DNA from: Acidobacteriota bacterium
GTDB lineage: Bacteria; Acidobacteriota; Thermoanaerobaculia; Multivoradales; Multivoraceae
Length of the DNA: 64,000 nucleotides
Direction of reading: 5' to 3'
Assembly (NCBI GenBank): GCA_028875725.1
Contig: JAPPCR010000006.1
Span: 398,134-462,133 of the forward strand
A program made the translations under genes and the position numbers. Numbering within the stretch: position 1 is the first letter of the stretch; each line of letters opens with the position of its first letter. Below are positions 8,914-16,512 of the stretch, piece after piece. The notes below the pieces were generated by a model. It ran no database searches, was not told the origin of the DNA, and saw only the letters and a program-made list of their open reading frames with translations.

Positions 8914-9975
8914 ATGCTCGCTACGACCGCGGCGAAAGGCGTTCGCAAGGTGCTCAGCCTGGCGGTCGCCACGGCGATCCTGGCCGGCGCCTGTGCGCGC
9001 CCTTCCGGCAGCGGCGCCGAAGCGGAGGGCGGCACGCCGCTCGACCTGACGGGCGATCACGCGCACTACCTGCGGAGCGTTGAGGGCGCCCGGCTCGAAC
9101 TGGTCGAGCCCGGCACCGACGGTGCCTGGCGTGAGATTCGAGGCGGCGGGAGGGTGGTGAGGTTGACGGCGCCGCCCGAGCGGATCGCTTCGCGGACGCT
9201 GGCGACCGACGAGATCCTGCTGGAGATCGCGGAACCGGAGCGGATCGTGCTCCTGTCGCCGTTCGCCGGCGACCCGCAGTTCAGCGCCAGCGCGGACCGG
9301 GCCCGGCGTCTTGGGCGGGTCGGCGGCTTCAGCACGGAGGAGATCCTGGCGGCCTCCCCCGATCTGGTGTTCGCCGCGAGTTTCAACACGCAGGAAACCC
9401 TCGCTCAACTGGAGGCCGCGGGCGTGCCGGTCGTCGTCCTGCTCAATCACGAGAGCCTTGCGGCGATCGCGGAGAACATCCGCATCGTCGGTTTCGCGAT
9501 CGGCCGCGACCGTGAGGCGGAGCGGCTCGTCGAGTCGATGCAGTTGCGGCTTGCCGAGACCCGCGCTCGGGCCGCGTCGCGGGTCGCCGGCCTGCGTATC
9601 GTCCACTGGAGCGGGGGCGTCGTGCTGGGCAGCCGGACCGTCTTCGACGATGCCGTGCGCTACCTCGGCGCGGTGAATCTGGCCGCCGAGAACGGTCTCG
9701 AGGGCTGGCCCCGGATCAGTGCCGAGCAGGTCGTGATCTGGGACCCGGACGTCATCTTCACGGACTCCTACGGGGCCAACGACGCCGGCGTGGGCACACT
9801 GGACGGCACGCGGGCGGCCCGGCTCGGCAATCTGGAGTCCCTCGACGGGAGGGATATGGCGGCGATCTCGCATCACGTTGCCGGCATGGTCGACCGGCTC
9901 GCGGACGCACTCGTGCGGGCGTCGGAGCGGATCGAGGCCGCGGGCGCCGGGAAGCCCGTGGCTGCGGCGGAATGA
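8914..9975 (+). CDS. ABC transporter substrate-binding lipoprotein (BtuF/FecB family)
   Basis: A 353-residue periplasmic binding protein for a chelated metal, haem or cobalamin. Residues 1-27 form a lipoprotein signal with lipobox LAGAC (Cys27). The two-lobe class III fold is recognisable from PPERIASRTLATDEILLEIA, then EEILAASPDLVFAAS and a second lobe containing ISAEQVVIWDPDVIFTDSYG. It heads a three-gene operon: its stop overlaps the permease start by 4 bases (ATGA). No TonB-dependent receptor, Fur box or cobalamin riboswitch is evident nearby, so the ligand remains open. The start ATG at 8914 directly precedes the signal peptide. Confidence 0.9.
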   Translation: MLATTAAKGVRKVLSLAVATAILAGACARPSGSGAEAEGGTPLDLTGDHAHYLRSVEGARLELVEPGTDGAWREIRGGGRVVRLTAPPERIASRTLATDEILLEIAEPERIVLLSPFAGDPQFSASADRARRLGRVGGFSTEEILAASPDLVFAASFNTQETLAQLEAAGVPVVVLLNHESLAAIAENIRIVGFAIGRDREAERLVESMQLRLAETRARAASRVAGLRIVHWSGGVVLGSRTVFDDAVRYLGAVNLAAENGLEGWPRISAEQVVIWDPDVIFTDSYGANDAGVGTLDGTRAARLGNLESLDGRDMAAISHHVAGMVDRLADALVRASERIEAAGAGKPVAAAE

Positions 9976-11027
9976 GGATCGCCTTCGCCGGGAATCGGGC
10001 CGGGTTCTGGTGGTACATGGCCGCCGGTGCGGTGCTGCTCCTGGCGTTCGCCGGCATCGGCCTGTTCCGGGGGGCTGTGGCTATCGACGAAGGCGACGTG
10101 CTGGCGGTCCTTGCGCGCCACCTGCTTCCCGGCGAGAGGGCCGCCGACCCGAGCGTGGACACGATCGTCTGGTCGCTTCGGGCGCCCAGGGTGGTCGTGG
10201 CGGCGATGGTCGGCGGTTGTCTGGCCCTGGCCGGCGCCCAGATGCAGGGGCTCTTCCGCAATCCCCTGGCGTCGCCCGGGATCGTCGGCACGAGCACCGG
10301 CGCCGCCGCCGGCGCGGTCTTCGCCCTGACCTTCGGGTTGGCCGGCACCTTCCTGCTCGCCGCCCCGCTGTTCGCGGTCGCGGGCGCGCTGCTTTCGCTT
10401 CTGATCGTCACCCGGATTGCGACCCGTGACGGATACACGCCGGTTACCACCCTGCTGCTGGCCGGCGTCGCCCTGAACGCGCTGCTGGCCGCCTTCAATT
10501 CGTGGCTCATCGCCCGTTCCTGGGAGCAGTACGAGGCGGCCCGCCGCATCGCCTACTGGATGATGGGCGGCGTTACCGACCGCGGCTGGGTCCATGTCGG
10601 GATGGTGCTGCCTGGGATGGTGATCGGCTGCGCCATGGCGGTCTGGTTCGCGCGCGACCTCGACCTGCTGCTCGAGGGTGAGGAAGTGGCCGCCTCGCTC
10701 GGCGTCGACATCGAGAAGACGAAGCGGGCGGTGCTCTGGAGCGCCGCGATCCTCACCGGCAGCGCGGTCGCGGTCAGCGGCGTGGTCGGTTTCGTGGGTC
10801 TCGTCGTACCGCACCTCGTGCGCCTCCTGCTGGGCCCGGTGCACCGCCGCCTGCTGCCGGCGGCTTTCCTTACCGGAGCCTGGTTCGTCGTCGGCGCCGA
10901 CCTCCTGGCGCGGACCCTGGTGGCCCCGGAAGAGGTATTCCTGGGAGTGGTCACCGCCTTCGTCGGCGCCCCGTTCTTCCTGTTCCTGCTGGTTCGCCAC
11001 GAGAGTGAAGTGGCGGTGTCCCGATGA
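9972..11027 (+). CDS. FecCD-type ABC transporter permease
   Basis: A 351-residue inner-membrane permease of the FecCD/BtuC family with about ten helices. Family landmarks are LRAPRVVVAAMVGGCLALAG followed by AQMQGLFRNPLASPGIVGTS (the conserved Q-x-x-x-RNPLA-x-P-x-xLG segment), the cytoplasmic coupling region EEVAASLGVDIEKTKR, and GFVGLVVPHLVRLLLG near the end. It would form the homodimeric channel for the upstream binding protein and use the downstream ATPase. Both junctions are 4-base ATGA overlaps, indicating translational coupling in the order binding protein, permease, ATPase. Confidence 0.93.
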   Translation: MRIAFAGNRAGFWWYMAAGAVLLLAFAGIGLFRGAVAIDEGDVLAVLARHLLPGERAADPSVDTIVWSLRAPRVVVAAMVGGCLALAGAQMQGLFRNPLASPGIVGTSTGAAAGAVFALTFGLAGTFLLAAPLFAVAGALLSLLIVTRIATRDGYTPVTTLLLAGVALNALLAAFNSWLIARSWEQYEAARRIAYWMMGGVTDRGWVHVGMVLPGMVIGCAMAVWFARDLDLLLEGEEVAASLGVDIEKTKRAVLWSAAILTGSAVAVSGVVGFVGLVVPHLVRLLLGPVHRRLLPAAFLTGAWFVVGADLLARTLVAPEEVFLGVVTAFVGAPFFLFLLVRHESEVAVSR

Positions 11028-11827
11028 TGGAAGTGAGGGGCTCCGCGCGCCGGGCGCCGCGGCTCGAGCTCGTCGACGGCGGCGTCGAGCGCCGGGGACG
11101 GTGGCTGCTGCGCGACGTCGACCTCGCCATCGAGCCGGCCATGCTGACCTCCGTCGTGGGGCCGAACGGCGCCGGCAAGTCGACCCTGCTGCGGCTTCTG
11201 AGCGGTACCTGGCGCCTGACGGAAGGCAAGGCCCTGCTGGGGGGCTTCGATCTGTCGGCGTTGCCGCGCCGGCAGGCGGCCCGGCGGGTGGCCTACGTGC
11301 CGCAGACGGTCCGCCCGACCTTTGAGTTCACGGTGCGGGAGTTCGTCACCCTGGGCCGCTATCCGCACGAAAACCGCCTGTTCGGCACCCGTTCCGCCGA
11401 CCGCGGATGGATCGACCGCTGCCTGGACGACACGGACGTTCTGGCGCTCGCCGACCGACGGGTGACGACGTTGTCGGGAGGCGAGTTGCAGCGCGTGTTG
11501 ATGGCGCGCTGTCTGGCCACCGAGGCCGAGGTCCTGCTGCTTGACGAACCGACCTCGAACCTCGATCTCGCCCACGGTCTCGACCTGCTGGGGCTGGCGC
11601 GCAACCTGGTCGATGAAGGTCGCTCCGTCGTGCTGGTGTTGCACGATCTGAACGCCGCCGCCCGTTTCGCCGATCGAGTGGCGGTCCTTGACGGCGGCGC
11701 CCTGATCGCGGAGGGTCCGCCGGCGGAAGTGCTGAACCCGGACCTGCTGCGCCGCGTGTTCCGGGTCGAGGCGGTGCCGCTCGAAGGATCCGCGGTGCCC
11801 GTGTTCGACTTCGAGCCGTTGCGGTAG
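11024..11827 (+). CDS. ABC transporter ATP-binding protein (FecE/BtuD-like)
   Basis: A 267-residue nucleotide-binding subunit that completes the metal-chelate importer. Walker A is GPNGAGKSTLL, the Q-loop lies in RVAYVPQTVRPTFEFTVREF, the ABC signature is TLSGGELQRVLMAR, and Walker B plus catalytic Glu is VLLLDEPTSNLDLAHG, followed by the H-loop VLHDLNAAARFADR. This LDLAHQ-like variant is characteristic of FecE/BtuD/HmuV ATPases. The start ATG overlaps the permease stop by 4 bases. The operon ends here: the next gene is convergent 2 bases downstream, and the 10-bp palindrome GTAGCGCTAC spans the junction (11824-11833). Confidence 0.93.
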   Translation: MMEVRGSARRAPRLELVDGGVERRGRWLLRDVDLAIEPAMLTSVVGPNGAGKSTLLRLLSGTWRLTEGKALLGGFDLSALPRRQAARRVAYVPQTVRPTFEFTVREFVTLGRYPHENRLFGTRSADRGWIDRCLDDTDVLALADRRVTTLSGGELQRVLMARCLATEAEVLLLDEPTSNLDLAHGLDLLGLARNLVDEGRSVVLVLHDLNAAARFADRVAVLDGGALIAEGPPAEVLNPDLLRRVFRVEAVPLEGSAVPVFDFEPLR

Positions 11828-11829
11828 CG

Positions 11830-12285
11830 CTACAGGCGCACCAGGTAGCTCTGCCGCCCCTCCAGCACCCGCTCGCCCCGCTGGTTGTCGATCTCGCTCT
11901 CCAGCACGATGACGCCGGTTGACCGCTGGCGCTTCAGCTCCGCGATGCGTAGCGTCGGGTACAGCGTGTCCCCCGGATACACCGGCTTCAGGAACCGGCA
12001 TGACTGGTCGATGTAGCCGACCATGGCCCGTCCGACCACGTCGGCGAAGGTGCCGGATCCGGCGGCGGTGTAGCAGAGCACCTGGAGACCGTGGGCGAGC
12101 AGCCCGTCGTGGCCCTGGGACCGGCAGTATTCGAGGTCGTAGTGGATCGGGTGGTTGTCTCCCGAGATTGCCTGGAACGCCGCGAAGTGGGCGTCGGTCA
12201 CCGTGCGGCTGGGCAGCGGGAAGGTCTCGCCAACCTTCAGCTCGTCGAACGGCCTGACCGGGACCAGGCCGCGTTCTTCAGCCAC
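11830..12285 (-). CDS. MaoC-like hot-dog dehydratase
   Basis: A 151-residue single hot-dog-fold protein with the hydratase-2 motif SGDNHPIHYD followed by GLLAHGLQV, typical of MaoC / (R)-specific enoyl-CoA hydratases acting on acyl-CoA thioesters. The C terminus RQRSTGVIVLESEIDNQRGERVLEGRQSYLV matches the second strand pair of the fold. It is translationally coupled to the threonine aldolase gene upstream on the same strand (8-base overlap), which suggests joint expression although no pathway linking the two is obvious. The exact substrate is unknown. Confidence 0.88.
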   Translation of the reverse strand: MAEERGLVPVRPFDELKVGETFPLPSRTVTDAHFAAFQAISGDNHPIHYDLEYCRSQGHDGLLAHGLQVLCYTAAGSGTFADVVGRAMVGYIDQSCRFLKPVYPGDTLYPTLRIAELKRQRSTGVIVLESEIDNQRGERVLEGRQSYLVRL

Positions 12286-13312
12286 CGAACACCCGGGTCA
12301 GGGCTTCGGCCGCCTGCGCCGTCTCCTCCGGGCTCACGTCGCGGTGGGTGACCAGCCGGATATGGATCGGGCTAACGTCCAGGCAGAGCACGTTCTCGCG
12401 TGCAAGAGCTTCGACGCAATCCGGCGCGCTCCGGCCGGTCCCCTCGACCGAGAAGATGAGGATGTTCGTTCGCTGCTCGGCGATCAGGGCGACGCCGGGA
12501 AGATCGTTCAGGGTGTCCGCGAGCAGACGGGCGTTCTCGTGGTCCTGGACCAGCAGTGGCGGGCTCTCGTCGAGCGCGACCTCGGCGGCGGCGGCGAGCA
12601 CGCCGACCTGGCGCATCTGGCCGCCGCACATCTGCCGGTAACGCCGGACGTTGCGGATGAAGTCGCGGGAGCCGGCGACGATGGAGCCGGCCGGCGCGCC
12701 CAGACCCTTCGAGAAGCAGAAGGAGAGCGAGTCGACGGGCCCCGCGGCCTCGGCCGGCGTGCAGCCGAGAGCGGTCGCGGCATTGAAGAGCCGCGCGCCG
12801 TCGAGGTGGACGCGCAGACCGCGGCGGTGCGCCAGGTCGCAGAGCGCCCGCGTGCGTTCCGGTTCATAGACGGTTCCGCCGGCGTGGTTGCAACTGTTCT
12901 CCAGGCAGAGCAGCCGGGTCGGAGCCGCGGTCGGGTGGTCGGGCTGAATCGCCGCCTCGACCTGTTCCGGCGCCAGGATGCCGCGGGCCGCCGCCGTCAC
13001 CGCACGCGGCAGGAGTCCGCCGATGCCGGTGATGCCGTTGTTCTCGTGGTTGATGATGTGCGCGTTCGATTCGAGCAGCACCTCGCTGCCGCGGGGCAGC
13101 TCGTGCCCGAGCAGAGAGGAGAGATTGCCCTGGGTGCCGGAAGGGACGAACAGGGCCGCCTCCCGTCCGAGCAGGTCCGCCACGCGTTCCTGCAGGCGGT
13201 TGACCGTCGGGTCTTCGCGGAAGACGTCATCCCCGACCTCCGCGGCCGCCATCGCCCTGCGCATGGCGGGGGATGGCCGGGTCATCGTGTCGGAGCGAAG
13301 TTCCACCGGCAT
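12278..13312 (-). CDS. ltaE: Low-specificity threonine aldolase / beta-eliminating lyase family
   Basis: A 344-residue PLP enzyme that cleaves L-threonine or L-allo-threonine to glycine and acetaldehyde. The N terminus ELRSDTMTRPSPAMRRAM is diagnostic of the family. Other landmarks are VPSGTQGNLSSLLGH, EVLLESNAHIINHE (the PLP-stacking region), and the Schiff-base Lys202 in FCFSKGLGAPAGS, with Asp171 (HLDGARLFNAA) pairing with the pyridine nitrogen. Length agrees with bacterial enzymes of about 340 residues. It is followed by the MaoC gene with an 8-base overlap and is divergent from the Ppx/GppA gene across an 82-base gap. Confidence 0.92.
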   Translation of the reverse strand: MPVELRSDTMTRPSPAMRRAMAAAEVGDDVFREDPTVNRLQERVADLLGREAALFVPSGTQGNLSSLLGHELPRGSEVLLESNAHIINHENNGITGIGGLLPRAVTAAARGILAPEQVEAAIQPDHPTAAPTRLLCLENSCNHAGGTVYEPERTRALCDLAHRRGLRVHLDGARLFNAATALGCTPAEAAGPVDSLSFCFSKGLGAPAGSIVAGSRDFIRNVRRYRQMCGGQMRQVGVLAAAAEVALDESPPLLVQDHENARLLADTLNDLPGVALIAEQRTNILIFSVEGTGRSAPDCVEALARENVLCLDVSPIHIRLVTHRDVSPEETAQAAEALTRVFGG

Positions 13313-13394
13313 GGTGAGGTATTCCAGACTTCCGATCGATCCTGAAGTAGAGCGACCGGTCCCGATTGAGGCGAGTCATCATACTTGCGCGCGA

Positions 13395-14924
13395 ATGGCC
13401 GACTCGCAGCACTCGCTCCCTCTCCCGCCGACGGATCCGGAGGTGGTTGCTGCCGCCGACCTGGGCTCCAACAGCTTTCATCTGGTCGTGGCCGAAGTTC
13501 GGGGTGGCCAGCTCGTGTTCGTCGACAGGCGAAAGGAGTTCGTGCGGCTCGCAGCCGGACTCGATGAGCGTAAACGCCTGACCCCGGAGGCGACGGCGCG
13601 GGCGCTCGACTGTCTCGGCCGCTTCGGTGAACGCGTGCGCTCGTTTCCTCCGGGAACGGTCCGGGTCGTCGGCACGAACACGCTGCGGCAGGCGCGCAAC
13701 GCCCGCGACCTGCTGGAGGCGGCGCAACGATCGCTCGGCCATCCGGTGGAGATCGTGTCGGGCCTCGAGGAGGCGCGGCTGATCTACCTGGGCGTGTCGA
13801 GGAGCCTGGCCGGCGACGAACGGCGCCTGGTGGTGGACATCGGCGGCGGCTCGACCGAGCTGATCATCGGCGAGGGCTCGCGGCCGCTCGATCTCGAAAG
13901 CCTGTACATGGGTTGCGTCAGCTTCAGCCTGCGGCACTTCCCGAACGGCCGGGTGAAGGAGAAGCGGTGGCGTCGGGCGGAGATCGCGGCCCTGCAGGAG
14001 CTGGAACCGGTCGAGCGCCGTTTCCGGAACGGCGCCGGCTGGCGAGTCGCGGTCGGTTCGTCGGGGACCGTTCGCTCGGTGGCGGAAGTCGTGCAGGCGG
14101 CGGGCTGGTGCGAGCAGGGAATCACGCTCGAGGCCCTGCTGCGCCTTCGCGAACTGCTCCTCGAACGGGGAACCACGGTGCAGGGTGGCATCAAGGGCCT
14201 CAGCGACGGGCGGGCGCCGGTGTTCGCCGGCGGCGTCGCCGTGCTGCTTGCGGTGTTCAAGGCGCTGGGCATCGAGCAGATGCGAGTTGCCGGCGGCGCC
14301 CTGCGGGAGGGTGCCCTGTACGACCTGCTCGGCCGTCTGCACCACGAAGACACCCGGCACGCGGCCGTCGAGTCGATGGCCAGGCGCTATCACGTGCAGC
14401 CGGAGCAGGCGGAGAGAGTTCGGGAAACCGCGCTGCAGCTCCTGGGGCAGTGTGCCGAATCGTGGAATCTCACCGGGAAACTCCCGTGGCTCATGCTCTC
14501 CTGGGGGGCCCAGTTGCACGAGGTCGGCCTTGACATCAACCACGCCGGCTATCACAAGCACGGCGCCTACATCGTCGAGAACGCGGAGATGCACGGGTTC
14601 TCGCTCCAGGAACAACTGCTGCTGGCTTCGCTCGTGCGCAGCCACCGCCGCAAGTTCCCGCGCCAGATCTTCGATCGCCTTCCCTCGGGATGGAGGCAAC
14701 CGGCCCGGCGCGGCGCCGTCCTGCTGCGGCTCGCGGCAGTGCTCCACCGGAGCCGGCGGGACGAACCACTGGCGGTCAAGCTCGAAGTCGACGGTCGTGA
14801 TCTGAGGCTCGTGCTGCCCGCGGCCTGGCTGGAGAAGTCGCCCCTGACCAGGGCCGACCTGCGTCAGGAGGCCAGGTACCTCGCCGCTGCGAAGTATCGG
14901 TTGACGGTGGAGGAGGACGGCTGA
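13395..14924 (+). CDS. Ppx/GppA exopolyphosphatase / pppGpp phosphohydrolase
   Basis: A 509-residue phosphatase acting on inorganic polyphosphate or pppGpp, thus linked to stringent-response and phosphate metabolism. The ASKHA-type phosphate loops are visible as AAADLGSNSFHLVVAEV (first loop) and VVDIGGGSTELIIGEG (second loop), with conserved RVVGTNTLRQARN between them. The C-terminal third has an HD-like helical domain: WGAQLHEVGLDINHAGYHKH and ASLVRSHRRKFPR. Length is near E. coli Ppx/GppA (494-513). The ATG at 13395 is used because homology begins about 10 residues later; upstream in-frame sequence lies inside the divergent aldolase gene. Whether it prefers polyphosphate or pppGpp cannot be told from sequence. 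Confidence 0.92.
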   Translation: MADSQHSLPLPPTDPEVVAAADLGSNSFHLVVAEVRGGQLVFVDRRKEFVRLAAGLDERKRLTPEATARALDCLGRFGERVRSFPPGTVRVVGTNTLRQARNARDLLEAAQRSLGHPVEIVSGLEEARLIYLGVSRSLAGDERRLVVDIGGGSTELIIGEGSRPLDLESLYMGCVSFSLRHFPNGRVKEKRWRRAEIAALQELEPVERRFRNGAGWRVAVGSSGTVRSVAEVVQAAGWCEQGITLEALLRLRELLLERGTTVQGGIKGLSDGRAPVFAGGVAVLLAVFKALGIEQMRVAGGALREGALYDLLGRLHHEDTRHAAVESMARRYHVQPEQAERVRETALQLLGQCAESWNLTGKLPWLMLSWGAQLHEVGLDINHAGYHKHGAYIVENAEMHGFSLQEQLLLASLVRSHRRKFPRQIFDRLPSGWRQPARRGAVLLRLAAVLHRSRRDEPLAVKLEVDGRDLRLVLPAAWLEKSPLTRADLRQEARYLAAAKYRLTVEEDG

Positions 14925-14947
14925 GGAATGGCGCCCGCGGTTCGGCC

Positions 14948-15691
14948 CTAGGCCCCGGTGCTCGCGCACGCCGCCACGGCCGCTGCCATCTCGCCCATCG
15001 AGAAGAACACGAAGTCGGTGGTCGGCATCGTCTCGACACGTTCGGTAGCACCCCAGCTTCCGCCCTCGGAGAGGCGTTGCCGGTCGATCCAGGCGTTGGC
15101 GAGCCCGAACCGGTTCGCCGGCACATGGTCGTGGTGGAGGCTCTGCGCGGTGTGCAGGATGTCGGACCGGTCGAGTCCGAAGTCGGACTGGAGGTGCGCG
15201 ACCAGGTACTCGAAGTTCGCGTCTGCCGGCTTGTAGGAGCCAACGTCCTCGGCCGTGTAGATCGCGTCGAACTCGACTCCGAGCTTGCGGTTCGAGCCGA
15301 CGATGCCGTCCTTGTGAACGTTGGAGAGAATGACGAGCCGGAAGTGGCGCTTGAGGACCCGCAAGGCGTCCGCGGTGTCGGCGAACGCCGGCCAGTCTGG
15401 AACCGAGGCGCCGAACGCTTCATCGAGTTCCGGGTCCGTTTGCATGCCCAAGCGGTCGGCGATGCGTCCATGCACGCGAGCTAGCAGGTCGGAGTAGAGC
15501 AGATCAGGCGTCTCCCGCTCCTGAAGGCTCTCGCACTGCCCGAACGCAAGCAGCGCGGCGTCGCGGGTGACCTCGGCGTCGGGGTTCCGCATGATCAGCG
15601 GCTGCAAGGCGTCCCAGATGCCGGTCTCCCAGTCGATCAGGGTGCCGTAGCAGTCGAAGGTCAGGACGCGGTAGTCGGTGAGTCGTCGCAC
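14948..15691 (-). CDS. HAD-superfamily haloacid dehalogenase type II-like hydrolase
   Basis: A 247-residue HAD hydrolase. The nucleophile Asp lies in VLTFDCYGTLIDWE, the typical start of L-2-haloacid dehalogenases. Motif II is LVILSNVHKDG, motif III Lys is in EDVGSYKPADANFEY, and the C-terminal acid region is FGLANAWIDR. In type II dehalogenases the nucleophile attacks a C-halogen bond, but many annotated members act on phosphate esters, so the real substrate is uncertain. It is convergent with the Ppx/GppA gene and marks the left border of the HigBA-McrBC island. Confidence 0.85.
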   Translation of the reverse strand: MRRLTDYRVLTFDCYGTLIDWETGIWDALQPLIMRNPDAEVTRDAALLAFGQCESLQERETPDLLYSDLLARVHGRIADRLGMQTDPELDEAFGASVPDWPAFADTADALRVLKRHFRLVILSNVHKDGIVGSNRKLGVEFDAIYTAEDVGSYKPADANFEYLVAHLQSDFGLDRSDILHTAQSLHHDHVPANRFGLANAWIDRQRLSEGGSWGATERVETMPTTDFVFFSMGEMAAAVAACASTGA

Positions 15692-15836
15692 GGTCGGCCC
15701 CTTCGGGCGCGCCAGCGTATCGGCTGTTCCGGCATGCAGGTAACGGGTTGTCTGCCGAGTTCGCTGACGTCAACTGCCGCAGCGGTCGACTACCATGGCC
15801 GGCCAAGCTGCTTCAGCGGGAAGTGCGACGTCTGGC

Positions 15837-15860
15837 GTAGTACGTGTCTTGTACTACAAT
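15837..15860 (+). promoter_or_regulatory. higBA promoter and palindromic operator
   Basis: GTAGTAC (15837-15843) and its exact reverse complement GTACTAC (15851-15857) are separated by 7 bases, a form expected for a HigA dimer site. The right arm overlaps a -10-like TACAAT (15855-15860). The predicted higB GTG begins 7 bases after that hexamer, so the transcript may be leaderless. No good -35 is visible. HigA-type antitoxins repress their own operon by binding such palindromes; the assignment here is inference from position and symmetry. Confidence 0.6.
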
Positions 15861-15866
15861 CCGGCG

Positions 15867-16154
15867 GTGATTCGGTCCTTCGCTGACAGCAAGACCCGGC
15901 GGCTGTTCGAGGAGGATCGCCAACGAGGATTCCGTGGCTTGGACTATGACCGTGCGTTGCTCCTTCTGGACACACTCGATGCGGCCCCGTCGCTCGACTC
16001 GCTCCGCGCCCTCCGGTCGGTTCGACTGCACGCCCTCAGCGGCAAGCGGAAGGGTACGAGTTCCATGACGATCAACGCGCGTTGGCGACTGACTTTCCGG
16101 TTCGCCAGGGGGAATGCTCAGGACGTCGCGATTGAGGACTACCACAAGGGGTGA
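15867..16154 (+). CDS. higB: HigB-like toxin (RelE/ParE superfamily)
   Basis: A 95-residue toxin of the plasmid-maintenance killer family; HigB enzymes cleave mRNA on the ribosome. The family start MIRSFADKxTRxLF is matched by VIRSFADSKTRRLF, so the GTG at 15867 is chosen rather than an ATG at 15795, which would place the operator inside the coding sequence. The core LRSVRLHALSGKRKGTSSMT plus WRLTFRFARGNAQDVAIEDYHKG is the HigB fold, with basic residues in the active-site region. higA follows on the same strand after 2 bases, in the toxin-first order characteristic of higBA. Confidence 0.9.
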   Translation: MIRSFADSKTRRLFEEDRQRGFRGLDYDRALLLLDTLDAAPSLDSLRALRSVRLHALSGKRKGTSSMTINARWRLTFRFARGNAQDVAIEDYHKG

Positions 16155-16156
16155 CG

Positions 16157-16480
16157 ATGACCAGAGTGAAAAACCACCCGGGCCAGATTCTCAAGGCAGA
16201 ACTCGAAGCTCGAGGACTGACTGCCAACCAACTGGCACTCGCGCTCCGAGTTCCAGCGAATCGAATCACGGCAATTCTCCGCGGGGAGCGTTCCGTTAGC
16301 GCGGAGACGGCAGTTCGCCTTGGGCGCTACATGGGCACGGGCGCGGTTCTGTGGATGAACCTCCAGGCTGCGTACGACGTGTCCGTTGTCGAGGCTAGGC
16401 AAGGTGCGGCGATCGATCGGGAAGTGCTGCCTGCTTCAGCGGCCTCCTCCGAGAGCAGATTGGCCGGGGCCAATCGCTAG
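16157..16480 (+). CDS. higA: HigA-like antitoxin (XRE-family HTH)
   Basis: A 107-residue antitoxin with a helix-turn-helix at residues about 18-60: LKAELEARGLTANQLALALR, VPANRITAILRGERSVS and ETAVRLGRYMGTGAVLWMNLQ, the VapI/HigA signature. It should neutralise HigB and repress the operon through the palindrome at 15837. The ATG at 16157 has an AAGGGG ribosome-binding site 6 bases upstream; a GTG at 16151 overlapping the higB stop is the alternative. The C-terminal 35 residues are polar and probably the toxin-binding or disordered tail. It ends 32 bases from the convergent end of mcrC. Confidence 0.92.
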   Translation: MTRVKNHPGQILKAELEARGLTANQLALALRVPANRITAILRGERSVSAETAVRLGRYMGTGAVLWMNLQAAYDVSVVEARQGAAIDREVLPASAASSESRLAGANR

Positions 16481-16512
16481 CAGGCCCGCACGCCTGTCGA
16501 AGTCCAGCATCT

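Noticed and set aside
12155..13345. A 396-codon plus-strand frame opposite threonine aldolase
   Set aside because: The minus-strand aldolase has all PLP-enzyme motifs; the plus frame has none.
15795..15866. Longer HigB start at the ATG at 15795
   Set aside because: It would place the palindromic operator and the -10 in coding sequence, and the family N terminus matches the GTG at 15867.
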